From: Flavobacteriales bacterium
GTDB taxonomy: Bacteria; Bacteroidota; Bacteroidia; Flavobacteriales_F; PHOS-HE28
Direction: 5' to 3'
Assembly: GCA_024103275.1 (NCBI GenBank)
Contig: JAGFIV010000112.1
Span: forward strand, 1 to 47,544
Length of the DNA: 47,544 nucleotides
Below the pieces are notes generated by a model. It was not told where the DNA came from. It saw nothing but the letters and a program-made list of their open reading frames with translations, and did no database searches. Both the position numbers and the translations under genes were made by a program. The stretch's first letter is position 1, and every line of letters starts with the position of its first letter. Below, in pieces: positions 41,421 through 47,544 of this stretch.

Positions 41421-44400
41421 TCAAGCTTTTTCAACGATCAGAACCTCCTCCTCCGTCAGCCCATACAACCCATACACCAGCTCATCGATACGGGCATCCA
41501 CGTGCGCAATGCGGTCCGCGAGCAGCGAGGCCTGCAGGCCGGTGACCGTGCCTTCCTGGGCCTTCAGGTCCAGCAGGGTGCGCACCTGCGCGGCGATGGC
41601 GGCGGATTGCTTCTTGTCCACGATGATCGGCATTTGTTCCATGTAGATGCGCTTCCAACGGAAATAACCACCTCGTATTGAAGAGCTCAGCTTGGAGAAA
41701 AGAAAGCTGAAGAGCTTGGAGTTCAGCATGCCTAATAGATGAAGGTCTTCTACAGGAGTGAAGAACGCCGTTGTATCCAAGAACAGACCGGACCGGTCCA
41801 GTTGAAATTGACCACGTAGCGCAATCTCTGCCCACATGATCTTGGGATCTCCAAAATCGGCGTAGTAGTCGCAGGCCCTCAGCTCCCACCAATAGTCCCC
41901 TTTATCGGTGCGCTTTTCGGCCTTCTCCTTGAACGGGGCCAGATGCTCGGCTATCGCAGGTAACGTTTGTTTCAGCCAACGCCAGCCATCCTTCGGGTTT
42001 TGGCCGTTCTCGTTCGTGTATCCCTTGGGCAGCACGATCAAGTACTTCTCGCTCATCGGCTGCTGGTAGCGCTTGATGTCGCGCCCGGCGAGGAAGGGCT
42101 TGATCACCTCGGCGCTTTTCCGGTCGGCCGTGATCAGTGCCTTGCGCGTGGCCGCATCGATCACGAAGGCTTCGTTGTAGCCGGTCTTGATGCCGTAGTA
42201 GATCTGCTTGCCCACGTACTCGCCCAGCGGCACACCCATGCCCATGAGCTTCTTGAAGAGCTTCTGTTCCTCCGCGCTGGCGAGGCTCCATCCGCTGTCT
42301 TCCAGACCGCTTTGGGGCAGGCTGCGCCGGTGCTGCTTCACGTAGGTGCCAAGGTCCTCGAAGTCCAGGTGCTTCACCTCGCACACGTTGATGTTGCGCC
42401 CAGGCTTGTCCTTGGCGTAGAGCACGATGCACGGGTAGGTGGTGGCCCCGGCGAACACGGGCAGGTCGCCGAAATCGATCAGTTCTCGGATGTCCTGCTG
42501 TTTCAGCCAGCGGCGCAGGGCCTCGCCGTAGTTGGCGCGCATCCATTTGTTGGCCACGATGATGCCGTAAAGCCCGCCGGGCTTCAGCAGCTCCGCGCCC
42601 TTTTCCATGAAGTAGGTGTACAGGTCGGCCACGCCGTGGTAGGTCTTGTAGCGCTGCTGCAGGTAGGGCTTGTGGGCGCTGAAGAGCTCCTGCCGCACGT
42701 ATGGCGGGTTGCCGATCACCACATCGAAGCCCATGGAGGATGTGCCGAACGGCATGACCGGCTCGCTCACTTCATTGTCCTTCCCGAAGCGCTCCAGGAT
42801 CCAAGCACCCTCCTCGTTCAATTCGTGCAATACACGCTCAGCCTTGGCAAGATACGCCTTGAGCGCATCCTGCCCGGTGCTTGACTTGCCCTTGCCCACC
42901 TTGAAGACCTCCGGGAACGCATGCCGCCAGTTGAAGGGCTTCACGGCCTTGGGGTCGCCATCGGGGTATAGGTCGTACCAATCGGTTCCGATCAGGCTAT
43001 TTCCGCACTTGATGTTCTGGTCCAGCGTGGGCAGCACGCGGTCGTGGAAGAGGCCGAGCTGCTGGTTGATGCTGGCCTCGGTCTCGCCCTCCATGCACTT
43101 CAGCAGCAGGCTCAGCTTGGTCACCTCCACGGCGTTGGCGTCCAGGTCCACGCCGAAGATGTTGTTCACCAGGATGCGCTTTTTCTCGGCGGTGGTCAGC
43201 TCGCCGTCCGGCCGCAGCTTGTCACTCTTGCGGCCGGTGCGCATCTTCTTCAGCGCCCCGTATTGCTCCTTGTGCCAGTCCAGCAGGTATTCGTAGGCAC
43301 CGAGCAGGAAGCTGCCGCTGCCGCAGGCGGGGTCCAGTATGCGGAGCTGCTCCACCTGCGCGGGCTTCTTGCCCTTGAGCAGTTCGCCCACGGTGCGCTC
43401 CACGATGTAGCGCACGATGTACTGCGGCGTGTAGTACACCCCGCCGGCGTGGCGCACCTCGGGCTTTTCCTCGATGTGCGCCCGGTGGCCGGTGCCGATG
43501 CGGATCTGCTTGCCCAGGAACTGTTCGTAGGCGCTGCCCAGGATCTCCACGCTGATCACACTGAACTCGTAAGGGCTTTCCGGGTAGTAGAGCTCCCCGA
43601 TGATGGTCTTCATCACCTTGTTGTCCACGGTGATGCCTTCGCTCACCTGGTCCTTCCTGAAGTCGAACAGGCCGCTGTTGTAGCGGCGGTCGGCCTGCTG
43701 GAAGAGCGCGAAGAGCTTGGGGTAGTGGTCGCCGGTCTCCTTCAGCACGGCCTTGAGCTGGCCGTAGGGTTCCACGCCGCGGTCCTCGGCGATGCGCAGG
43801 AAGATGAGCCGGTCGATGAGATGCTGCACGGCGAAGTTGATGCCGTCCTCGTCCAGGTGCTTGTTGCGGATGCTGATGCTGGTGGCGAGGTAGGTGCGCC
43901 AGTTGTCCAGGCTTTGCAGGAAGGCGGCGTCCACGGTGCTGGTGCCGCGCTTGTGGGTGTCGCTTTTCAGGAAGCGGTCGAAGCTGCCCTTCAGCACCTG
44001 TTCCTTGCTGAAGGTGTCCCACAGGAAGTCGAATTCGCGGAGGTAGTCGCGGAAGGTGAGGTATTTGATGCGGGCTTTCGCGGCGCTGTCCTTCACCTCG
44101 GGCCGCTGGTTGCAGTCGTACACGCTGAACTCCTCGAAATCGGTGAGGATGCTCACGGGCAGCTTGGCGCTCCACGCATAGCGCCGCACCTGGTACGCGG
44201 GTTCCACTTCGCTCTTCACCTTCACGGCGGGCTTCTTGGCCTCCACGAAGAAGAGGCGTTTGCCGCCGGGCAGCCGGAAACTGTAGTCCGGGGCCTTCAG
44301 TGCGCCGCCCACCTTCACCTTGTCCTCGTGGATCACCTCGCGGTAGGCCTCGGCAAAGCCTTGGCTGTTGTCCATGTCCCAGCCCAGCAGCTTGAAGAAG

Positions 44401-44528
44401 GGATCGATGAAGTCCTTGCGCACCAAGGCCTCGCTGTACTTCGCCTGTTTGTAGTCGTCGTATTGCTCCGTGAAGCGGGCCACGAGCTTCTCGAGCCCGG
44501 CCCTGGCGGTTTCCTTGGAGGTGGCCAT
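41421..44528 (-). CDS. Type IIG-like restriction-modification enzyme (Eco57I/BREX-like methylase family)
   Basis: A 1035-residue single-chain enzyme. The N-terminus holds a PD-(D/E)xK nuclease: KAPDYSF (Asp81) and FFVEAKKP (Glu96, Lys98). A helical connector follows. The N6-adenine methylase has GVYYTP at 363-368, DPACGSGSFL (motif I, 399-408), FGVDLDANAVEVTKLSL and VIGNPPYVRQE (motif IV NPPY, 607-610). The C-terminal third, from about residue 740, is a TaqI-like specificity domain. It should modify and, when foreign DNA is unmodified, cut the same recognition site, which cannot be predicted. It lies between the TA loci and copy B of the island repeat. Confidence 0.88.
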   Translation of the reverse strand: MATSKETARAGLEKLVARFTEQYDDYKQAKYSEALVRKDFIDPFFKLLGWDMDNSQGFAEAYREVIHEDKVKVGGALKAPDYSFRLPGGKRLFFVEAKKPAVKVKSEVEPAYQVRRYAWSAKLPVSILTDFEEFSVYDCNQRPEVKDSAAKARIKYLTFRDYLREFDFLWDTFSKEQVLKGSFDRFLKSDTHKRGTSTVDAAFLQSLDNWRTYLATSISIRNKHLDEDGINFAVQHLIDRLIFLRIAEDRGVEPYGQLKAVLKETGDHYPKLFALFQQADRRYNSGLFDFRKDQVSEGITVDNKVMKTIIGELYYPESPYEFSVISVEILGSAYEQFLGKQIRIGTGHRAHIEEKPEVRHAGGVYYTPQYIVRYIVERTVGELLKGKKPAQVEQLRILDPACGSGSFLLGAYEYLLDWHKEQYGALKKMRTGRKSDKLRPDGELTTAEKKRILVNNIFGVDLDANAVEVTKLSLLLKCMEGETEASINQQLGLFHDRVLPTLDQNIKCGNSLIGTDWYDLYPDGDPKAVKPFNWRHAFPEVFKVGKGKSSTGQDALKAYLAKAERVLHELNEEGAWILERFGKDNEVSEPVMPFGTSSMGFDVVIGNPPYVRQELFSAHKPYLQQRYKTYHGVADLYTYFMEKGAELLKPGGLYGIIVANKWMRANYGEALRRWLKQQDIRELIDFGDLPVFAGATTYPCIVLYAKDKPGRNINVCEVKHLDFEDLGTYVKQHRRSLPQSGLEDSGWSLASAEEQKLFKKLMGMGVPLGEYVGKQIYYGIKTGYNEAFVIDAATRKALITADRKSAEVIKPFLAGRDIKRYQQPMSEKYLIVLPKGYTNENGQNPKDGWRWLKQTLPAIAEHLAPFKEKAEKRTDKGDYWWELRACDYYADFGDPKIMWAEIALRGQFQLDRSGLFLDTTAFFTPVEDLHLLGMLNSKLFSFLFSKLSSSIRGGYFRWKRIYMEQMPIIVDKKQSAAIAAQVRTLLDLKAQEGTVTGLQASLLADRIAHVDARIDELVYGLYGLTEEEVLIVEKA

Positions 44529-44534
44529 CGGAGG

Positions 44535-44542
44535 TGAAGGTA
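44535..44542 (-). promoter_or_regulatory. Putative -10 element TACCTTCA before the R-M gene
   Basis: Minus-strand TACCTTCA ends 6 bases before the ATG at 44528, which would make the transcript nearly leaderless. It has two deviations from TAnnTTTG. Confidence 0.3.
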
Positions 44543-44593
44543 TCCGGCACCGGTGAAATTGTGCTGATCCCGGCCGACCGGCATGAACATTCT

Positions 44594-44645
44594 GCCGTGG
44601 ATTTTCGCGAGCCGCTTACAGCCGCTCCAGTTCCCGCGTGATCGC
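44594..44645 (+). repeat. Island repeat, copy B (upstream of the R-M gene)
   Basis: Fifty-two bases that match copy C at 51 positions (C for A at 44634). On the minus strand it still encodes AITRELERL and the stop codon of the aminotransferase at 45546. Weaker similarity to the copy C flank continues for about 25 bases to its left. The remaining 164 bases up to vapC (44646-44809) show no gene. Confidence 0.85.
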
Positions 44646-44809
44646 CTTGGCTTGGGCACGAGCGTGGATGTTCACGCCTGATTTCGGGCATAAGCGGTGT
44701 CGGATATCCATGGACGGGTGCTTTTTGGTGGAGAGGTGCTGCCGGAGGGGATAATGTTGGCTATGGAAGAGGGATGCCCCGTCCGTTGGGCTGGTAGATG
44801 ACCTTATCC

Positions 44810-45178
44810 TTATACCATCCACAGGTCCACCTCCTCTTTCAACTTCTTGAAATGCTTGTCTTCCGTGATGAGCGGGATGTTCAGGTAGGCGGCGGTAACG
44901 GCCACGAATGCATCGGCCAGCTTCAATCGGAAACGGACACGCAGGTCGATGGCGATTGACCGGATGCCTGCATCTGAGCCGTCGATAATGAACCCCTGCA
45001 GCCACCTTTTCACGACTGCACGTTCTTCGGGCGCAAAACCGGGATAGCTCAGGAATTCCACCTCGGTAATGAACGAGATGTGTATGATCCGGTCTTGCAG
45101 GATCCCTTCAATCCGTTTATCCCCGTTGAGATGGTGGATCAGGATGTTGGTGTCCGCCAACACCCGTTCAGCGGTCAT
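44810..45178 (-). CDS. vapC: PIN-domain toxin, VapC-like (module 2)
   Basis: A 122-residue PIN-domain ribonuclease, same length as module 1. The active site reads ADTNILIHH (Asp9), FITEVEFLS (Glu), KLADAFVAVTA (Asp) and IPLITEDKHF. It would cleave tRNA or another structured RNA. Its start overlaps the antitoxin by 11 bases, and MTAER at the N-terminus is identical to module 1. The gene is lower in GC than the aminotransferase and R-M genes on either side. Confidence 0.88.
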   Translation of the reverse strand: MTAERVLADTNILIHHLNGDKRIEGILQDRIIHISFITEVEFLSYPGFAPEERAVVKRWLQGFIIDGSDAGIRSIAIDLRVRFRLKLADAFVAVTAAYLNIPLITEDKHFKKLKEEVDLWMV

Positions 45179-45392
45179 CGCGAACGTGTCTCATGTAGTC
45201 CTTCATCCGCTCTGCAAGGCCCGGGATCATTCCCGTGTACCGTTTGGCATCGTAGCGCTTGGCCCCGGGGCGCTTGGCGGTACTTCCTTTCACGGCTTTC
45301 CGGACGTAGCTGGCCTGCGGGTCGGCCACACTTCCCGTGGCAGGCTCCTCTTCCAATTTACTTCCCTTGGTATGCTTTGGCTGTTTGGCCAT
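45168..45392 (-). CDS. vapB: VapB-like antitoxin (module 2)
   Basis: A 74-residue protein, Lys/Arg-rich in its first half (MAKQPKHTKGSK, STAKRPGAKRYDAKRY). The second half, YTGMIPGLAERMKDYMRHVRDDR, should wrap around the PIN toxin. It matches the broken antitoxin of module 1 (YDAKQYAGSVP and final RDDR). The first half is disordered-looking with no clear DNA-binding fold. The stop overlaps vapC. A TAATTTCG element ends 4 bases before the ATG, so the transcript may be leaderless. Confidence 0.78.
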   Translation of the reverse strand: MAKQPKHTKGSKLEEEPATGSVADPQASYVRKAVKGSTAKRPGAKRYDAKRYTGMIPGLAERMKDYMRHVRDDR

Positions 45393-45396
45393 GCCC

Positions 45397-45404
45397 CGAA
45401 ATTA
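45397..45404 (-). promoter_or_regulatory. -10 element TAATTTCG at the vapB start
   Basis: Minus-strand TAATTTCG ends 4 bases before the vapB ATG. One base deviates from TAnnTTTG. It implies leaderless expression of the antitoxin-toxin pair. Confidence 0.4.
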
Positions 45405-45523
45405 CGAATAGATGATCGGGCTGACGAGGTCATGCCAACCGGGATCTCCGGCTGCAACGGCCGGACCTCGAATGTCGGGTACGGAAGGAGATCCCCCTGC
45501 CGATCATTCGGCACGGACAGCCC

Positions 45524-45577
45524 GCCGTGGATTTTCGCGAGCCGCTTACAGCCGCTCCAGTTCACGCGTGATCGCGG
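45524..45577 (+). repeat. Island repeat, copy C (3' end of the aminotransferase gene)
   Basis: Bases 45524-45575 match copy B at 51 of 52 positions, and 45539-45577 match copy A at 37 of 39. The copy covers the last codons and stop of the aminotransferase gene and about 20 bases beyond. It contains the palindrome TCACGCGTGA. Confidence 0.85.
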
Positions 45578-46730
45578 TGCAGGCCGTGCGCACTTCCGCT
45601 TCGCTGATGGTGAGCGGCGGCGCGATGCGGAAGGCCTCCGGGCAGCTCAGGAACCAGAAGCCGAGCACGCCTTGTTCCAGGCAGCCTTTCACCACGCGCT
45701 GCACCTTGCCTGCGTTGCCGAGGTCCACGGCCAGCATCAGGCCCAGGCCGCGCACCTCGCGGATGGCCGGGTGGACAAGCAGTTCCTTGAAGAGCGCGCC
45801 CATGCGCCGGGCGTTCTCCGGCAGGTCTTCTTCCAGCAGCACCTCCAGTGCGGCGAGGCCCGCGGCGCACGGAATGGGGTGCCCGCCGAAGGTGGTGATG
45901 TGGCCCAGCACCGGGTGGTGGGTGAAGAGCGCCATGTGCTCGCGTGAACTGACGAAGGCACCCATGGGCATGCCGCCGCCCAGCGCCTTGCCCAGCACCA
46001 GGATGTCCGGCACCACGCCGAAATGCTCGAAGGCGAAGAGCTTGCCCGTACGCCCGAAGCCCGTCTGCACCTCATCGAACACGAGCATTGTGCCCGTTTC
46101 GTCGCAGCGCTTCCGCAGGGCCCGCAGCCACGCGGCGGTGGGCGGGCGCACACCGGAGTCCCCTTGGACGGTCTCCAGGATCACGGCGGCGCAATGCGCG
46201 TCGATGCGCTCCACTTCGGCCAGGTCGTTGTAGATGATGAATTGCACATCGGGCAGTAGCGGGCGGTTGCGGTATTTCTTCTCCTCGTTGCCGGTGATGC
46301 TCAGCGAACCGTGCGTGCTGCCGTGGTAGCTGCGGTGGCAGGCCATCAGCCGGGTGCGGCCCGTGACGCGCTTGGCCAGCTTGATCGCGGCCTCGTTGGC
46401 CTCGGTGCCGCTGTTCACGAAGTAGGTGCAGTTCAGCTGCGGCGGCAGCACCGAGGCCAGGCGTTCCGCGTAGCGCACCTGTGGCTCCTGGATGAATTCG
46501 CCGTAGGGGATCACGTGCAGGTAGCGGTCCGCCTGCTCCTTGATGGCCTGGATCACCTTGGGGTGCCGGTGGCCGGTGTTGTTCACTGCCAGGCCGGCCA
46601 CCAGGTCCAGGTAGCGTTTGCCGTCGCGGGTATGGATCCAGCAGCCCTCGGCCATCACCACGTCCAACGCCAGCGGGAAAGGGCTGGTTTGTGCCAACCG
46701 ATCATGGAATATCATGCGTAATCCGGACAT
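45546..46730 (-). CDS. Class III PLP-dependent aminotransferase (acetylornithine/ornithine type)
   Basis: A 394-residue enzyme. I start it at MSGLRMIFHDRLAQT; sequence further upstream contains the likely promoter. YFVNSGTEANEAAIKLAKRVTG binds the cofactor phosphate, SYHGSTHGSLS follows, VILETVQGDSGV and MLVFDEVQTGFGRTGKLFAFE are the class III signature, and LVLGKALGGGMPMGAFVSS has the PLP lysine. The substrate is probably an amine or ornithine-like amino acid; acetylornithine, ornithine and putrescine enzymes cannot be separated by eye. Its 3' end is the site of the 52-bp duplication that brackets the vapBC module. Confidence 0.88.
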   Translation of the reverse strand: MSGLRMIFHDRLAQTSPFPLALDVVMAEGCWIHTRDGKRYLDLVAGLAVNNTGHRHPKVIQAIKEQADRYLHVIPYGEFIQEPQVRYAERLASVLPPQLNCTYFVNSGTEANEAAIKLAKRVTGRTRLMACHRSYHGSTHGSLSITGNEEKKYRNRPLLPDVQFIIYNDLAEVERIDAHCAAVILETVQGDSGVRPPTAAWLRALRKRCDETGTMLVFDEVQTGFGRTGKLFAFEHFGVVPDILVLGKALGGGMPMGAFVSSREHMALFTHHPVLGHITTFGGHPIPCAAGLAALEVLLEEDLPENARRMGALFKELLVHPAIREVRGLGLMLAVDLGNAGKVQRVVKGCLEQGVLGFWFLSCPEAFRIAPPLTISEAEVRTACTAITRELERL

Positions 46731-46826
46731 GCTCCCTAGGACTGTTTTTGGAGGGGCAGATGACGAGGTGTTGTTGATCACCGTCTTGTCGCTGCGGTGA
46801 GACAAAGATCGATACAAGGAATTCTT

Positions 46827-46834
46827 TAACTTTA
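46827..46834 (+). promoter_or_regulatory. Putative -10 element TAACTTTA for the secreted protein gene
   Basis: TAACTTTA, one mismatch from TAnnTTTG, lies 30 bases before the ATG pair at 46864. On the other strand, GATCTTTG at 46803-46810 may serve the aminotransferase. Confidence 0.35.
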
Positions 46835-46863
46835 ACGGAGTTCCCAACCCCAAAACCCTTCAG

Positions 46864-47330
46864 ATGATGAGAAGTTTGTCCCCCCTGTATTTATCATTAG
46901 AATCCTGACGATTGCTCTTAGCTTGGCATTTTCGAGCGGTGCCACGGCACAGCTAACCAACATCCAGATTGGCACCGATCTACCATGCGGGCTGGATGTC
47001 AGTGTGCAGTTGATGCCCGGCATGGACCCTTGCTACATGATCCCGCCCACTGTGCCGATCACGGGCACCATATATCCGGGCGCGGTCTTCAACATGAATA
47101 TACCAACGAACCAAAAGGTGTATGATATCCTGGTTTCGTACCAGGGGCATAGTCGGTTCCACTACAACTGTGCTGCCATTGGTCCTTCACCTTCCTACCC
47201 GGCTCCGTTGGTAGGCACCTGTTCCTCCGCACCGGGCGTTACGACGATGAACATTGATTGGGGCAGAAGTTTTGAGGGCCCGAACGGTTGGAATTATTCC
47301 TACAAGATCCAAGCGGCCATGGCCCCGTGA
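46864..47330 (+). CDS. Small secreted protein with an out-of-frame start at a C6 tract
   Basis: The main frame, ending at 47330, reads RILTIALSLAFSSGATAQ, a signal peptide, then about 125 residues of beta-type sequence with four cysteines (LPCGLDVSVQ, DPCYMIPP, HYNCAAIG, GTCSSAPG). Its in-frame start is only a TTG at 46923. Two ATGs at 46864 and 46867 are one base out of frame; the frames would join if the run of six C at 46880-46885 were seven, giving MMRSLSPPVFIIRILT. So it may be a frameshift, a sequencing error or a phase-variable gene. GC content is lower than in most of the window. Family not recognised. Confidence 0.6.
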
Positions 47331-47344
47331 CAGCTGCCTTACGG

Positions 47345-47544
47345 ATGAACTGCCTGCCCCACATACCCCGGATCGATCGCCTTACGGCATGGGCGTTGCC
47401 GTTGTTGCTGATCACCGCCCTCCCCGTGCAGGCCCAGAAGCGCAACTTCAACTGGGTGTACGGCTCGGGGATCTGGTTGCATTTCACGCCGGACAGCCTG
47501 AAGGCGCTGATGGTATTGGACATGCCGCCGGTCTCGGCGCGCAG
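47345..47544 (+). CDS. Secreted protein, N-terminal fragment cut by the window edge
   Basis: Sixty-six codons are visible from the ATG at 47345. A basic start (MNCLPHIPRIDRLTAW) and hydrophobic core (ALPLLLITALPVQAQ) make a signal peptide ending near residue 31. KRNFNWVYGSGIWLHFTPDS follows, a beginning like that of many large T9SS-exported Flavobacteriales proteins that compare their data to a building or clock-type frame of Trp/Phe/Gly residues; the similarity is only of style. The gene starts 14 bases after the previous stop and continues beyond the window. Confidence 0.7.
   Translation, partial: MNCLPHIPRIDRLTAWALPLLLITALPVQAQKRNFNWVYGSGIWLHFTPDSLKALMVLDMPPVSAR

Noticed and set aside
43044..44537. 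A 497-codon plus-strand frame opposite the R-M gene
   Set aside because: Shadow of the minus-strand gene, which carries intact methylase and nuclease motifs; the antisense product is Val/His/Leu-rich without a domain.
44616..45005. A minus-strand frame ending in AITRELERL
   Set aside because: Overlaps vapC in another frame; the familiar ending comes only from the duplicated aminotransferase tail.

Overview
The window reads as chromosomal DNA of a GC-rich member of the Bacteroidota, most likely order Flavobacteriales. The evidence is two secreted proteins with type IX secretion (T9SS) C-terminal sorting domains, GEVED repeats, Bacteroidota-type gene groups (mutL-rhomboid-rhomboid-EEP; lemA-TPM-TPM; M23-coiled coil-zapA-rny), few Shine-Dalgarno sites, and recurring -10 elements of the TAnnTTTG type, here usually TATCTTCG or TATCTTTG, often only about 5 to 25 bases before the start codon. 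I could not run a search, so genus and species are not assigned.

Layout. 1-247: N-terminus of a CRISPR Cas3 helicase leaving the window on the left (minus strand), the first visible gene of a type I cas operon. 490-2458: suhB-lgt. 2611-5056: T9SS-exported GEVED protein with a strong terminator. 5145-6488: mtaB. 6726-7765: a possible tiny membrane peptide and a TraB/GumN protein. 7752-12687: mutL, two rhomboid proteases and an EEP-family membrane enzyme. 12758-15230: a T9SS protein, then divergent DUF4920 and isoaspartyl peptidase genes. 15400-18004: an overlapping lemA-TPM-TPM-TerB/DnaJ operon. 18075-20906: kup and a LolA-like gene with a MITE-like element between them. 21228-22205: tandem SET-domain methyltransferases. 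22364-24614: a methyltransferase broken by one stop codon and a fused SpmA/SpmB membrane protein. 24777-28536: OmpA lipoprotein, STAS-like protein, two membrane proteins and nitrobindin. 28568-29110: a VapBC-type module with a damaged antitoxin. 29136-34379: ftsK, a lipoprotein and an M23 peptidase. 34595-38529: coiled coil, zapA, rny, methyltransferase, sugar epimerase. 38830-40553: CoA-binding protein and lysA. 40563-45392: an accessory island with hicAB, a type IIG-like restriction-modification enzyme and an intact vapBC. 45546-46730: class III aminotransferase. 46864-47544: two secreted proteins, one with an apparent poly-C frameshift and one cut by the window end.

Most notable: the accessory island (toxin-antitoxin, R-M, toxin-antitoxin) is punctuated by three same-orientation copies of a repeat of about 39 bp, at the 3' end of lysA, upstream of the R-M gene, and at the 3' end of the aminotransferase gene. 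The last two share 51 of 52 bases, and the middle copy still carries the aminotransferase's last codons and stop. This looks like modular insertion of defence cassettes at a recurring recombination sequence. With the Cas3 fragment at the left edge, the window holds three kinds of genome-defence function.

A second theme is intergenic short tandem repeats with unit lengths of 7, 8 or 9 bases at seven or more sites, outside the intact genes, with unrelated sequences but very regular periods. I saw no tRNA, rRNA or CRISPR array in the window.
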